Source: Rhodobacterales bacterium LSUCC0387 (GTDB lineage: Bacteria > Pseudomonadota > Alphaproteobacteria > Rhodobacterales > Rhodobacteraceae). Taken from it: a stretch of 64,000 bases of DNA. Both the position numbers and the translations under genes were made by a program. The notes under the pieces were generated by a model that worked only from the letters and a program-made list of their open reading frames with translations, did no database searches and was not told the origin of the DNA. Positions within the stretch are counted from its first letter, which is position 1. The number at the start of each line of letters is the position of its first letter. The stretch lies in assembly GCA_015689775.1 (NCBI GenBank), contig WVSR01000001.1, positions 62,001 to 126,000 of the forward strand, read 5' to 3'. Below are positions 17,179 through 26,797 of the stretch, one piece after another.

Positions 17179-18233
17179 GCCTGTGCTGGCAAGGACACAA
17201 CGGGTGCGAAATCAGAGGGGATAGTATCGCGCCCCTCTAGCACCAAATCTGCCATGACATCGGCAACACGGGGGGCAATGCCGAACCCAATCTTAAAGCC
17301 ACCATTGGCAATAAAGTGATCCGTCCGAAGCGGATGCCGCCCCAACATTGGCGCGCGGCTTTTGGCGCGGGGGCGCAGACCCGCCCAACGCGTGACAACC
17401 TGCGCCTTTGCCAACGCAGGGCACAGGCTGCGCGCCTTTTCAATCAAAAGATCTAGATTGGCGTCCGTGGTGGATGGGTCGTTAAAGTCGCGCTCTGACG
17501 TTGACCCGATGGCAACCTGCCCGCGCCCCTGCGGCCCTTCATGCGGCACGAAATGCACCCCATCTATGAAAAGCTGTGGAAGGCTGCCCATATCCGCATC
17601 AAGGATTGCCGCCTGTCCCTTTTGGCCCGCGCCCACCACCGCGCCAAAAGCATCGGATAGCTCTGCCAAACCTGCGGCACCTGTAGCCTCAACCACGGCC
17701 CCCATCAGCGGGGCATCACTGACGATCTGCCCACCCTTGGCCCGCAAAGCTGCGGCCAAGGCGACCAAACCCTGACGCGGAGCAAGCCTTGCGCTGAGAC
17801 TGTCGAAAATAACCTGCGCGGTGGGGCTTGTGATCCATGGCGCATAATCGGCGGCAGGGCGGATGTCCCAGATATAACGGCCCTGCCAATGGGTCTTGGC
17901 CCCGCTTTGACGCGCGCGCGCCAGATCAAGCCCTGCCTGATCCATGATCGGCTGCACGCGTCCGACCCGCGCATAGCCAGAAGGCAGGTTTGCGGCATCA
18001 GCGACACCTGCCCAAAATACGGCTGCCCCATCAAGAGCTTCGAATTGGAATTGTTTTTTCGCGTTCCATTGTTCGGGCACGTGAGGGGCCAAGGCCCCCA
18101 CAACACCGCCAGAAGAACCTGCGCCAATGCCGTTAGGATCGATAACTTGCACCTTTGCGCCGCGCGCGGCACAGGCCCATGCAATGGCAAGCCCAAAGAT
18201 CCCTGCCCCCAAAACTGTCACATCGTAGCGCAT
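17175..18233 (-). CDS. FAD-dependent oxidoreductase, DAO family, candidate stand-alone MnmC oxidoreductase half
   Basis: A 352-residue D-amino-acid-oxidase-fold protein. The N-terminal dinucleotide loop is GAGIFGLAIAWACAARG, and the C-terminal FAD segment is GGFKIGFGIAPRVADVMADL. AAGGGG precedes the ATG. It is divergent, 80 bp apart, from a gene for the methyltransferase half of MnmC (MnmD). In gammaproteobacteria these activities are fused. The neighbour suggests this protein is the FAD half, which removes the carboxymethyl group from cmnm5 at tRNA U34. A generic glycine/D-amino-acid oxidase remains possible, because position is the only evidence for the tRNA role. Confidence 0.72.
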   Translation of the reverse strand: MRYDVTVLGAGIFGLAIAWACAARGAKVQVIDPNGIGAGSSGGVVGALAPHVPEQWNAKKQFQFEALDGAAVFWAGVADAANLPSGYARVGRVQPIMDQAGLDLARARQSGAKTHWQGRYIWDIRPAADYAPWITSPTAQVIFDSLSARLAPRQGLVALAAALRAKGGQIVSDAPLMGAVVEATGAAGLAELSDAFGAVVGAGQKGQAAILDADMGSLPQLFIDGVHFVPHEGPQGRGQVAIGSTSERDFNDPSTTDANLDLLIEKARSLCPALAKAQVVTRWAGLRPRAKSRAPMLGRHPLRTDHFIANGGFKIGFGIAPRVADVMADLVLEGRDTIPSDFAPVVSLPAQA

Positions 18234-18313
18234 GATTTCGCCCCTTGCCAAATTTCGGCGACAGGCTCAGTTTGCCACAAGCCCGCAATGTCGCGGGTCT
18301 TTTAAGGCAAGCC

Positions 18314-18991
18314 ATGAATAAGAGCCAGCCACATCCCCTTGAATGGCGGACGGGTGATGTTCCCGTCTCGCGCCAATTCGATGATCCGTTCTTTTCGCTC
18401 GATAACGGATTGGCGGAAACCACCTATGTCTTCCTCAGCGGCAATGACCTACCCGAACGGTTTTGCGATGGGTTTCACATTGCGGAACTTGGCTTTGGCA
18501 CGGGCTTGAATTTTCTGGCCAGCCTTGCTGCGTTTCGCGCGGCCAAGACCGCGGGCGTTTTACATTTCACATCGTTTGAAGCCTTCCCGCTGCAAAGTGA
18601 TGACTTGATCCGCGCATGGGGGGCGCATCGCGCGAATTTGCCCGCCGATGCCTGTGCCACGCTGACCCAAACCCCTAATTTGCCACCACAAATCATAGGC
18701 CCTGACTACGTTTTGCAGCTTGTTTTCGGGGATGCGCGCATGACATTGCCCCAATGGGATGGGGTCGCAGATGCGTGGTTTCTTGACGGGTTTTCACCTG
18801 CCAAAAACCCCGAGCTTTGGGAAGATGATCTTATGCAAACCGTGGCAGAGCATACCAAACAGGGCGGCACTTGTGCGACCTACACCGCCGCAGGCGCAGT
18901 GCGGCGCGCCCTTGAGTGCGCGGGGTTTTCTATCACGAGGGCGCAAGGGTTTGGCCGCAAACGCCATATGACGAAGGGGCGCAAGAATTGA
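18314..18991 (+). CDS. mnmD: tRNA (5-methylaminomethyl-2-thiouridine) methyltransferase, MnmD type
   Basis: A 225-residue SAM-dependent methyltransferase of the DUF752/MnmC N-terminal family, which methylates nm5U34 of tRNAs for Lys, Glu and Gln. The SAM-binding motif FHIAELGFGTGLNFLA and the later DAWFLDGFSPAKNPELW motif are diagnostic. An AAGG site lies 7 nt before the ATG at 18314. It is a stand-alone domain, without the FAD domain fused in E. coli MnmC. The stop codon overlaps the TTG start of the next gene. Confidence 0.9.
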   Translation: MNKSQPHPLEWRTGDVPVSRQFDDPFFSLDNGLAETTYVFLSGNDLPERFCDGFHIAELGFGTGLNFLASLAAFRAAKTAGVLHFTSFEAFPLQSDDLIRAWGAHRANLPADACATLTQTPNLPPQIIGPDYVLQLVFGDARMTLPQWDGVADAWFLDGFSPAKNPELWEDDLMQTVAEHTKQGGTCATYTAAGAVRRALECAGFSITRAQGFGRKRHMTKGRKN

Positions 18992-19950
18992 TCGAGCAGA
19001 ACACCCGCAAGGGCATTTTCCTGATGATTGCCACGACCATCGTCTTTGCCATTCAAGACGGGATCAGCCGCCTTTTGGCGGGTGAATACAATGTCATGAT
19101 GGTCGTGATGATCCGCTATTGGTTCTTTGCGGCATTCGTCATCGCCATATCCGCCCGCAAGGCAGGCGGGCTCAAGGCGGCTGCCGCCACCAACCAACCT
19201 TTTTTGCAGGCCTTCCGTGGGATTCTGTTGGCAGCCGAAATTTGCGTGGCGGTGTTGTCCTTCACGCTTCTCGGTCTGGTCGAAAGCCACGCGATCTTTG
19301 CCTGCTATCCGCTTTTGGTCGCGGCCCTATCTGGGCCAATCCTTGGTGAAAAGGTGGGCTGGCGCAGATGGGCGGCCATTGGCACGGGCTTTATCGGCAT
19401 CCTCATCATCCTTGAACCTGGCGTGACTGTTTTTGCCATTGAGGCGCTAATCCCATTGGCATCGGCGCTGATGTTCGCGGTCTATGGGCTTTTGACGCGC
19501 TATGTGTCCCGCCAAGACAGCGCGGCAACCAGTTTCTTTTGGACGGGGATCACGGGTGCGATCTTTATGACCGCAGTGGGCATCTGGTTTTGGGAGGCCA
19601 TGGCCCCAACCGATTGGATCTGGATGGGTTTTTTGTGCATGACAGGCGCGCTTGGGCATTATTTACTGATCCGCGCTTATGAAGTGGCCGAAGCCAGTGC
19701 CGTGCAGCCTTTCGCCTATTTGCAGATGCCGTTTTCCTCGATCATCGGGATATTAATCTTCGGCGATGTGCTGCGGGAAAACGTGGCACTGGGCGCAGGG
19801 CTTGTGGTTGCGGCAGGGTTGTTCACCCTCTTCCGCGCCCGCGCTAAAGAAAAAGCGGAGCAAATCAACGCCGTTGCAGCAGTTCCGACAAATGCGGACG
19901 CTGCAACGCCCCCGTCAGACGCGCCTCGTAAATCTGAAGGCTCTCCGTGA
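18988..19950 (+). CDS. EamA/DMT-family transporter with probable TTG start
   Basis: A 320-residue protein with about 10 membrane segments in two EamA repeats (first helix GIFLMIATTIVFAIQDGISRLL). A TTG at 18988 overlaps the mnmD stop codon in the arrangement TTGA, with AAGGGGC upstream, pointing to translational coupling. The first in-frame ATG (19024) would cut into the first helix. The last 86 bp overlap the convergent lytic transglycosylase gene, so the hydrophilic tail (KEKAEQINAVAAVPTN and onward) is encoded antisense to it. Substrate unknown. Confidence 0.78.
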   Translation: MIEQNTRKGIFLMIATTIVFAIQDGISRLLAGEYNVMMVVMIRYWFFAAFVIAISARKAGGLKAAAATNQPFLQAFRGILLAAEICVAVLSFTLLGLVESHAIFACYPLLVAALSGPILGEKVGWRRWAAIGTGFIGILIILEPGVTVFAIEALIPLASALMFAVYGLLTRYVSRQDSAATSFFWTGITGAIFMTAVGIWFWEAMAPTDWIWMGFLCMTGALGHYLLIRAYEVAEASAVQPFAYLQMPFSSIIGILIFGDVLRENVALGAGLVVAAGLFTLFRARAKEKAEQINAVAAVPTNADAATPPSDAPRKSEGSP

Positions 19951-21844
19951 CGCGCATAATGTAATTGCGCGTTTCGGTAAAAGGCACAGCTTCGATCCAA
20001 TCCACAATATCAACGGAGGGATCGCGCGGATCACCAAATCGCTCGATCCAAGAAGTCGCGCGTGAAGGCCCCGCATTATAAGCAACAGCCAAAAGCACGG
20101 GGTTCGTCCCGAAATCTTCGCTGAGGTATTGCAAATATCCTGCGCCAAGCCGCGCGTTATAGGCGGGGTCGCTCAGCAAGCGCTGCTCTTCATAAGCAAT
20201 GCCTTGTCGGCGCGCCTCGGATTGGGCCGTGCGCGGCATCACTTGCATCAAACCGCGCGCGCCTGCAGGGCTGATAACTGTGGGGTTAAACTCGGACTCG
20301 CGCCTCGCGATAGACAGAACAAAAGCAGGGTCAAACCCCAAATCTGCCGATGCCAAATCGGTCACGGGAAAATAGGCAGGCATGATCTCATGCCCATCCA
20401 AAGCCGCGCGTTTTGCAATCATGACCGCATAATGCGGCTCGCGCAATTCAAGCGCGAATTGCGCCAGCGCACCTGCCTCGGCACGGCTCAGGCTTTCGGT
20501 CAAATGGGTCATAAAGCGTTCCGCCAAATCCCCCTCGCCGGCCTGATGTAGCAACAACGCCGCGTGAAACACCGAAGAATTCGCAAAGGAAGCCTGCCGC
20601 CAATCGCCAAATTGCTCGCGGCCTAGGAACCCTTCATCTTGCGGGAAACCTCCGCGCTCTGCGGCCAATTGACCATAAAAACTTGATTGGAATTCAGCGC
20701 CATAGGCATAGGCAGAACGGGCAGCCTCTGTGTTACCCAAGGCCTCATGCGCGCGCCCAATCCAATAGCCCGCACGCCCTGACGAAATGGGTGAATCTAC
20801 AACCGATCTCATAGCCTCAAAATGGGTCAAGGCGCGGGCAGCATTGCCAGATTTCAGGGCATTATATCCCGCCAACCATTCCAATTCCGCGTAATCGCTT
20901 GCAACGCGTTCGGGCGAGAGAAAATGGGGCGCGGCCAATTGGTAGGCCTGCGCAAAATCCCCTTCGCGCATCACATCACGGGCCAATGAGGCGCGCCGCC
21001 ACGACCAATATTCAGGGCGACCCAATCCGTCTTGCGAGTTTGAGCGCGCCAACATCATCTCACGCGCGCCATCCCAAAGCCCCGCCTCCATGCGCCAACG
21101 AAACCGCTCAAAAGCAAGCCCTGCATCATCTGCATATTGCGCTGGAACAGCATCAATCAGCGCATTGATGCCATCACTGCGCCCAGCCCGAAGGGCCAAA
21201 CGCGCCGCCGCCAAGGCACGTGCCCCACTCTCCACTTCGGCCATCATCTGCTCGGCAAGGGCGGTTTCACCCTCCCAGAGCAACATATCAAGCCGCGCAA
21301 AACTCAGCGCGGCCAGATCCGAACGATGCCGCACCAAGAGATCTGTAACCAAATCGCGGGACAGTGGCATGGTCACCCAAGCCTCACGCAGCACTTGCTG
21401 ATAGGCTGTGTTGTTTCCACGCGCCTCATGGGCCGCCAACAAACCGCGCAGTCCATCGGTGGTCAGGGGCATAGCACCGCCAAAATAGGCAATAACCTGA
21501 TCAGGGCTGCCCCCCTCGGCCATGGCCCCTTCACCTTGTTGGTGAAAATATGGCAGACCTGGCCAATCGCTACGGCGCTCTAGAAAATCGGGATATTCTG
21601 CCGCTGTGCCCCCTTCGGCGCGCAAAATAACCCATTGCACAACATCGCGGGCAACAGCGTCAGCCAGACCCGATTGAAGCGCGCGCGCACGCTCAAAATC
21701 GCGCTCTGTTGCCGCCGCGATTGCCTCGCTGAGGGGGCTTTGGGCCAACGCAGCGCGAATTGGCATCACCAATGCGACCAAAGCCAAACCCACGGCCATA
21801 ATGATCTTATGCCATCTACGTCCTGTGCCTATCGCGCCTGTCAC
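19865..21844 (-). CDS. soluble lytic murein transglycosylase (Slt-like)
   Basis: A 659-residue periplasmic enzyme that cleaves peptidoglycan to anhydromuropeptides. It has a signal peptide (hydrophobic core MAVGLALVALVMPIRAALA within the first 35 residues), a long helical superhelix rich in tetratrico-like pairs (about 40-470), and a C-terminal SLT domain with the catalytic glutamate in RRESEFNPTVISPAGARGLM and the AYNAGPSR motif. A GTG start at 21844 is supported by AGGGG at 8 nt. Its 3' end overlaps the convergent transporter gene by 86 bp. Confidence 0.9.
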   Translation of the reverse strand: MTGAIGTGRRWHKIIMAVGLALVALVMPIRAALAQSPLSEAIAAATERDFERARALQSGLADAVARDVVQWVILRAEGGTAAEYPDFLERRSDWPGLPYFHQQGEGAMAEGGSPDQVIAYFGGAMPLTTDGLRGLLAAHEARGNNTAYQQVLREAWVTMPLSRDLVTDLLVRHRSDLAALSFARLDMLLWEGETALAEQMMAEVESGARALAAARLALRAGRSDGINALIDAVPAQYADDAGLAFERFRWRMEAGLWDGAREMMLARSNSQDGLGRPEYWSWRRASLARDVMREGDFAQAYQLAAPHFLSPERVASDYAELEWLAGYNALKSGNAARALTHFEAMRSVVDSPISSGRAGYWIGRAHEALGNTEAARSAYAYGAEFQSSFYGQLAAERGGFPQDEGFLGREQFGDWRQASFANSSVFHAALLLHQAGEGDLAERFMTHLTESLSRAEAGALAQFALELREPHYAVMIAKRAALDGHEIMPAYFPVTDLASADLGFDPAFVLSIARRESEFNPTVISPAGARGLMQVMPRTAQSEARRQGIAYEEQRLLSDPAYNARLGAGYLQYLSEDFGTNPVLLAVAYNAGPSRATSWIERFGDPRDPSVDIVDWIEAVPFTETRNYIMRVTESLQIYEARLTGALQRPHLSELLQRR

Positions 21845-22048
21845 GGGTGAACCCCTATATTTTAAAAGTCAAAACCTGCTCGGGCGCTGTTATGCGCCTC
21901 TTTGACCCCCAAGCTATATCTTCCCTCGACATCTGCAAGAGAGGAACTTGGCAATTCTGTCGAAGATCGCTAGTGTCCGCGCGGTCTTGCGCTTATGTTG
22001 GGACGGCAAGACAGATCATCTGTCCAGAAACAAAAAAGGAAGCGTGTC

Positions 22049-22921
22049 ATGTTCAAAGGCTCTATGCCCGCATTGGTAACGCCGTTCACAAACGGCGCTG
22101 TTGATTTCGGCACGCTTGAAAAACTCGTGGACTGGCAGATCACTGAAGGCAGCCACGGGCTTGTGCCTGTTGGCACCACAGGCGAAAGCCCAACCCTGAG
22201 CCATGAAGAACATGAGGCCGTGATCAAGGCGGTTGTTAAAACCGCCGCAGGGCGCGTGCCCGTTATTGCAGGGGCAGGATCCAACAACACAGTCGAGGCA
22301 TTGCGCTTTGTGCAATTCGCCAAGGATGTGGGGGCGGAGGCCGCTTTGGTGGTAACGCCCTATTACAACAAGCCAACGCAAAGAGGCATGATTGCCCATT
22401 TCGAGGCATTAAATGAAGTCGGCATTCCGATCATTATCTATAACATTCCACCCCGCTCTGTGGTGGATATGATGCCTGATACGATGGGCGCACTTGCCAA
22501 GTTGCCAAATATTATCGGGGTGAAGGATGCCACTGGTGATCTCAGCCGTGTGCCCAAGCAACGCATTACCTGTGGCGCGGATTTCGTGCAGTTGTCAGGT
22601 GAGGATGCCACTGCGATAGGCTTTAACGCACAAGGCGGCGTGGGCTGTATTTCCGTCACAGCGAATGTTGCGCCCGCGCTCTGTGCCGCGATGCAAGAGG
22701 CAACTCTCCGCGGCGATTACGCGGCAGCGCTTGAATATCAAGACAAGCTCATGCCGCTGCATGAGGCCATTTTCCTTGAGCCAGGTGTCGCGGGTGCAAA
22801 ATATGGGCTGTCTCTGTTGGGGCGCGCAAATGATGAGGTGCGGCTGCCATTGACCACGCTGAGCGATGCGACAAAAGCGCGGATCAAATCGGCCATGCAG
22901 CACGCGGGTCTGATCGCCTGA
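22049..22921 (+). CDS. dapA: 4-hydroxy-tetrahydrodipicolinate synthase
   Basis: A 290-residue TIM-barrel aldolase that condenses pyruvate with aspartate semialdehyde, the first committed step to diaminopimelate and lysine. The Schiff-base lysine lies in [13 protein letters not shown], and the [17 protein letters not shown] and [14 protein letters not shown] motifs are intact. The ATG at 22049 is preceded by AAGGAAG. It heads a gene pair with smpB, 18 bp apart. The asd gene that makes its substrate is at 2562. Confidence 0.97.
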   Translation: MFKGSMPALVTPFTNGAVDFGTLEKLVDWQITEGSHGLVPVGTTGESPTLSHEEHEAVIKAVVKTAAGRVPVIAGAGSNNTVEALRFVQFAKDVGAEAALVVTPYYNKPTQRGMIAHFEALNEVGIPIIIYNIPPRSVVDMMPDTMGALAKLPNIIGVKDATGDLSRVPKQRITCGADFVQLSGEDATAIGFNAQGGVGCISVTANVAPALCAAMQEATLRGDYAAALEYQDKLMPLHEAIFLEPGVAGAKYGLSLLGRANDEVRLPLTTLSDATKARIKSAMQHAGLIA

Positions 22922-22939
22922 TCGGCAAGAAGGGCCGGT

Positions 22940-23416
22940 ATGGCAAAGAAAGACGAAAATAAAAACTACAAGGTCATTGCCGAGAACCGCCGCGCGCGGT
23001 TTGACTATGCTATTGAATCTGACCTTGAGGTTGGAATCGTCTTGCAAGGCTCCGAGGTGAAGTCACTGCGCCAAGGCCAATCCAATATCGCCGACAGCTA
23101 TGCGGCGGTTGAGGATGGCGAATTGTGGTTGGTGGCCGCCTATATCGCACCATATGCCCAAGCCAAAACTTGGGGTCATGAAGAGCGGCGCAAACGCAAA
23201 CTTCTTTGCTCAAAGCGGGAGGTCGCGCGTCTTTGGAACGCCTCGCAACGCGAAGGCATGACCCTTGTGCCCTTGGTCATGTATTTCAACGATCGTGGCA
23301 TTGTGAAGCTCAAGATTGGCATCGCCAAAGGTAAAAAAGTCGCCGATAAGCGCGAAACCAGCGCCAAGCGTGATTGGAACCGCCAAAAGCAGCGGATTCT
23401 TAAACAAAACGGGTAA
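22940..23416 (+). CDS. smpB: SsrA-binding protein SmpB
   Basis: A 158-residue OB-fold protein that delivers tmRNA to stalled ribosomes for trans-translation. Motifs: [33 protein letters not shown] at the tmRNA-binding face (residues 12-44), and the basic C-terminal tail [20 protein letters not shown] needed in the decoding centre. It follows dapA, a common alphaproteobacterial order. No ssrA gene was recognised in the window. Confidence 0.97.
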   Translation: MAKKDENKNYKVIAENRRARFDYAIESDLEVGIVLQGSEVKSLRQGQSNIADSYAAVEDGELWLVAAYIAPYAQAKTWGHEERRKRKLLCSKREVARLWNASQREGMTLVPLVMYFNDRGIVKLKIGIAKGKKVADKRETSAKRDWNRQKQRILKQNG

Positions 23417-23502
23417 GCTGTCATGCGCCCTTTGCCTGATCATCAATTTGGGCTAGGTCTTTTTGAAGGTCGCCTTGACCCAACCGCGCCTTGGAGTTTG
23501 CT

Positions 23503-24351
23503 ATGACTGATGATCCTAAAACCCTTGTCTCAACCGAATGGCTTGCGGCCCATCTGTCGGATCCTGACCTGCGGATTTTGGATGCATCTTGGTATTTGCC
23601 CGATATGAACCGCGATGCCCGCGCGGAATATGACGCGGGCCATATTCCCGGTGCTCGTTTCTTTGATATTGACGAGATTAGCGACACGCAATCTGCCTTG
23701 CCCCATATGGCACCACCCTCTGAGAAATTCATGTCGCGGATGCGCGCGATGGGTGTGGGTGATGGGCATCAGGTCGTGGTCTATGACGGGGCGGGCATAT
23801 TTTCAGCCGCCCGCGTGTGGTGGCTTTTCCGCCTGATGGGCAAAACGGACATCGCCGTTCTTGATGGGGGATTGAAAAAATGGAAGGCCGAGGGACGCCC
23901 CTTGGAGGATATGGCACCAATCCTGCGCGACCGCCACATGACCGCACAACGCCAAGCAAATTTGGTCAAGGATGTGACCCAAGTCGCCGCTGCCGTGAAA
24001 TTGCGCGATTGGCAGATTGTTGATGCGCGCGGCCCCGCGCGGTTCCGCGGTGAGGAACCTGAACCGCGGGCTGGACTGCGCGCTGGCCATATTCCAGGCG
24101 CATTGAACGTGCATTATGCCACTCTGCTCAATTCCGATGGCACCATGAAAAAAGGCGAGGCTTTGCGCGCCGCCTTTACCGATCAAGGCGTTGATCTGGA
24201 GCGGCGGATTATCACAAGCTGCGGCTCTGGCGTAACGGCGGCTATTTTGTCCTTGGGGCTAGAGATCCTTGGGCATCGCGATCATGCGCTTTATGATGGA
24301 TCTTGGGCCGAATGGGGCCAATTCGATCAGCTGAAAGTTGAGACGGGATGA
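23503..24351 (+). CDS. sseA: 3-mercaptopyruvate/thiosulfate sulfurtransferase
   Basis: A 282-residue protein with two rhodanese domains. The first is catalytically inactive but carries the conserved LDASWYLP and AEYDAGHIPGARFFDIDEIS signatures. The second holds the active-site loop SCGSGVTA with its cysteine; the CGSGVTA form is typical of mercaptopyruvate rather than thiosulfate preference. The ATG at 23503 follows GGAG; a TTG 12 nt earlier is less likely. The stop overlaps the start of the next gene (ATGA). Confidence 0.93.
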   Translation: MTDDPKTLVSTEWLAAHLSDPDLRILDASWYLPDMNRDARAEYDAGHIPGARFFDIDEISDTQSALPHMAPPSEKFMSRMRAMGVGDGHQVVVYDGAGIFSAARVWWLFRLMGKTDIAVLDGGLKKWKAEGRPLEDMAPILRDRHMTAQRQANLVKDVTQVAAAVKLRDWQIVDARGPARFRGEEPEPRAGLRAGHIPGALNVHYATLLNSDGTMKKGEALRAAFTDQGVDLERRIITSCGSGVTAAILSLGLEILGHRDHALYDGSWAEWGQFDQLKVETG

Positions 24352-24905
24352 GCCTGATTAAGGCAGGAACCGAGGTTCCCTATCGCGTCACTTTTTTGCG
24401 TATGACCGCGCGGCCTGACACCCAAACAGCGCTGCCCCAAGACATCACGCTTGAGCGCGTTATGGATCCGCCCCTTTGGTATTTTTTTGCGCTCTATGAC
24501 GCGGTGGGACAGGATTACGAATGGGTAGATCAACATAATCGCCCCGAGGCTGAACTGCGCGCCTTTCTCGAAAGCCCCTTGGTCGAGCTGTGGGTCGCCA
24601 AACGTGGCGGCGTGCCGCAAGGGTTTTTCATGCTTGATTTCACCGACCCGCCGATCTGCGATCTGGCGTATTTTGGCCTTATGCCAAATGCCGTTGGCCA
24701 AGGGTTGGGCCGCGCCCTTCTGAACCAAGCATTGGCACAAGCATGGGATGGCGCAGGCGTCACATCCGTCACAATAAACACCTGCACGCTTGACCATCCG
24801 CGCGCAATGGCGCTCTATCAATCGGCGGGTTTCATGGCTGAGCGGTTCGAAGATCGCAGTCGCATTCTGACCCGCGACAGAGACACATCGCTTCACCCTG
24901 CCTAA
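24348..24905 (+). CDS. GNAT-family N-acetyltransferase
   Basis: A 185-residue acetyltransferase. The acetyl-CoA site motif LMPNAVGQGLGRALLNQALAQ (the Q/R-x-x-G-x-G/A type) follows the beta strand YFGLMP. The later TINTCTLDHPRAMALYQSAGF matches the GNAT C-terminal half. It starts inside the sseA stop (4-nt ATGA overlap) and is followed 6 nt later by the aminotransferase, so the three are one transcript. The substrate amine is unknown. Confidence 0.85.
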   Translation: MSLIKAGTEVPYRVTFLRMTARPDTQTALPQDITLERVMDPPLWYFFALYDAVGQDYEWVDQHNRPEAELRAFLESPLVELWVAKRGGVPQGFFMLDFTDPPICDLAYFGLMPNAVGQGLGRALLNQALAQAWDGAGVTSVTINTCTLDHPRAMALYQSAGFMAERFEDRSRILTRDRDTSLHPA

Positions 24906-24911
24906 AGGCCT

Positions 24912-26105
24912 ATGATGTTTGAAACGCTGACCGCCCCCGAGGCTGATAAAATCATCCGTCTGATGGGAATTTTTGCAGCTGACCCGCGCCCTGAAAAAAT
25001 CGACCTCGGCGTAGGGGTCTACAGAAACGGCCAAGGACAGACCCCAATCATGGCAGCGGTCAAAGATGCCGAGCGGCGGATTTGGGACGCACAGAACAGC
25101 AAATCCTACGTCTCGCTTGCAGGCGATAGGGCCTATCTTGAGGCGGTCGAAGAGTTGCTATTTTCCACGCGCGGGGCCAAAGCCACGATTGCAACACCTG
25201 GTGGAACGGGGGCGTTGCGCCAATGTTTTGAGGCGCTCAAATATCTGCGCCCAAACCTGACGGTATGGCTGCCAGAACCAACATGGCCCAACCACGCCTC
25301 AATCCTGCGCTATTTGGGTCTGCAGGTTCAAACCTATCGCTTCCGCGATAAGGCAACAGGCGGATTAGATCACGCAGGCCTGATGGCGGATCTAGCACAA
25401 GTGGCGCAAGGGGATGCCGTGGTCATCCACGGCTGCTGTCATAATCCAACTGGGATTGAACCAACCTCAGACACATGGCGCGACATCGCCGTGACACTGG
25501 CCAAGCGCGGGGCCTTGCCCGTGATTGATATGGCCTATCTGGGATTTGGCATTGGGATTAAACAAGATCGCGCAGGTTTAGATATGATCTCCGCTGAATG
25601 CCCTGAGGTTTTGGTGGGGTTTTCAGCCTCTAAATCCTTTGGGTTGTATCGGGATCGCGTGGGTGCAGTTCTGGCTCAATGCCACAGCCCTGCCACTCAA
25701 TCCCAAATGCAAGGCTTGCTGACATGGCTTAATCGCCAGAATTACGCCTTCCCCCCAGATCATGGGGCGCGGGTGGTGCAAGTGATTTTGGATGATCCCA
25801 AACTGCGTGCCAACTGGGTGGCTGAGCTATCGGCGATGCGTCACGAGATTGATGCGAACCGCCAATGCTTTGCCGATGATTTACGTCAGCACCAAATGGG
25901 TCGCCTCGCAGATCAAATCGCGGCACAACGCGGGATGTTCTCGCTACTAGGCCTTAGCCCCGATGACGTGCGTCAGTTACGCGAAACGCGGGGGATTTAT
26001 CTGGTTGAGGACAGTCGCATTAATCTTGCGGCAATGACACCCACGGCCAGCCGCATCGTGGCCAAAGCCATTTCAACGCTTGCACAAGCTGGGCAATCAG
26101 AATAG
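24912..26105 (+). CDS. aromatic/aspartate aminotransferase (class I, PLP)
   Basis: A 397-residue aminotransferase of the AspC/TyrB branch. The N-terminus FETLTAPEADKIIRLMGIFAADPR with DLGVGVYRN is diagnostic. The PLP lysine lies in SASKSFGLYRDRVGA, and the CCHNPTGIEP motif and the C-terminal arginine region (DSRINLAAMT) are present. Amino-donor range (aromatic versus aspartate) cannot be settled by reading; roseobacters usually annotate this as an aromatic aminotransferase. A strong CCCGCG/CGCGGG hairpin (26118-26134) follows the stop without a T run. Confidence 0.9.
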   Translation: MMFETLTAPEADKIIRLMGIFAADPRPEKIDLGVGVYRNGQGQTPIMAAVKDAERRIWDAQNSKSYVSLAGDRAYLEAVEELLFSTRGAKATIATPGGTGALRQCFEALKYLRPNLTVWLPEPTWPNHASILRYLGLQVQTYRFRDKATGGLDHAGLMADLAQVAQGDAVVIHGCCHNPTGIEPTSDTWRDIAVTLAKRGALPVIDMAYLGFGIGIKQDRAGLDMISAECPEVLVGFSASKSFGLYRDRVGAVLAQCHSPATQSQMQGLLTWLNRQNYAFPPDHGARVVQVILDDPKLRANWVAELSAMRHEIDANRQCFADDLRQHQMGRLADQIAAQRGMFSLLGLSPDDVRQLRETRGIYLVEDSRINLAAMTPTASRIVAKAISTLAQAGQSE

Positions 26106-26173
26106 AGCGCGCCCTGTCCCGCGATGCGCGCGGGGCCAAGTCTCCGACTACCTTGTCAAAACGGATGAACATT

Positions 26174-26797
26174 ATGAAATCTTCCTATATTCCTGGCATC
26201 CTTGCCATGGCGGCCATCGTTTTGGCCTCAAATATCCTTGTGCAGTTTCTATTCGGCAATTGGCTGACATGGGGTGCCTTTACCTATCCACTGGCCTTTT
26301 TGGTCACTGACATCATGAACCGCGTCTATGGTGTTGCGGCAGCGCGACGCGTTGTGTTTGCGGGTTTTGTGACTGGCGTGATCTGCTCTCTCATCGGCAC
26401 GCAAATCATGGGCGAGTTTGGGCCCTTGGTGACGTTGCGTATCGCTCTTGGTTCTGGCCTTGCGTTCCTCGTGGCACAGCTAATGGATGTGGTCATATTT
26501 AACCGCTTGCGCGCAGGCGCATGGTGGCGCGCGCCTGTCGTCTCGACCTTGGTTGGGTCTAGCCTTGATACCGCGCTGTTCTTCACTATCGCGTTTTCGG
26601 CAAGCCTTAGCTTCCTTGAACCTGCCAATGATCCCTCTTGGGCGGGCGACATATTGCCCATCTTGGGCCACGGCCCTGAAGCGCCGCTGTGGGTATCCCT
26701 TGCCATTGCCGACTGGTTGGTCAAGCTCGCGCTCGCACTGATCGCGCTTGTGCCATTCCGCCTGATTACCCGCAAAGTTTTGGCACAGGTTGCGTAA
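26174..26797 (+). CDS. yhhQ: queuosine precursor transporter, YhhQ/VUT family
   Basis: A 207-residue protein with about six membrane segments. Motifs characteristic of the VUT_1 family include AAIVLASNILVQFLFG, TYPLAFLVTDIMNRVYGVAAAR and VSTLVGSSLDTALFFTIAF. In E. coli YhhQ imports 7-cyano-7-deazaguanine for queuosine. Start uncertain among ATGs at 26165 and 26174; the latter has GGA at 9 nt. No preQ1 riboswitch was recognised in front. Its stop lies 53 nt before the RNA-like element described next. Confidence 0.85.
   Translation: MKSSYIPGILAMAAIVLASNILVQFLFGNWLTWGAFTYPLAFLVTDIMNRVYGVAAARRVVFAGFVTGVICSLIGTQIMGEFGPLVTLRIALGSGLAFLVAQLMDVVIFNRLRAGAWWRAPVVSTLVGSSLDTALFFTIAFSASLSFLEPANDPSWAGDILPILGHGPEAPLWVSLAIADWLVKLALALIALVPFRLITRKVLAQVA

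Noticed and set aside
26106-26173. preQ1 riboswitch before the queuosine precursor transporter gene
   Set aside because: No preQ1 class I or II motif was seen; only a GC-rich hairpin (26118-26134) that belongs to the end of the aminotransferase gene region.
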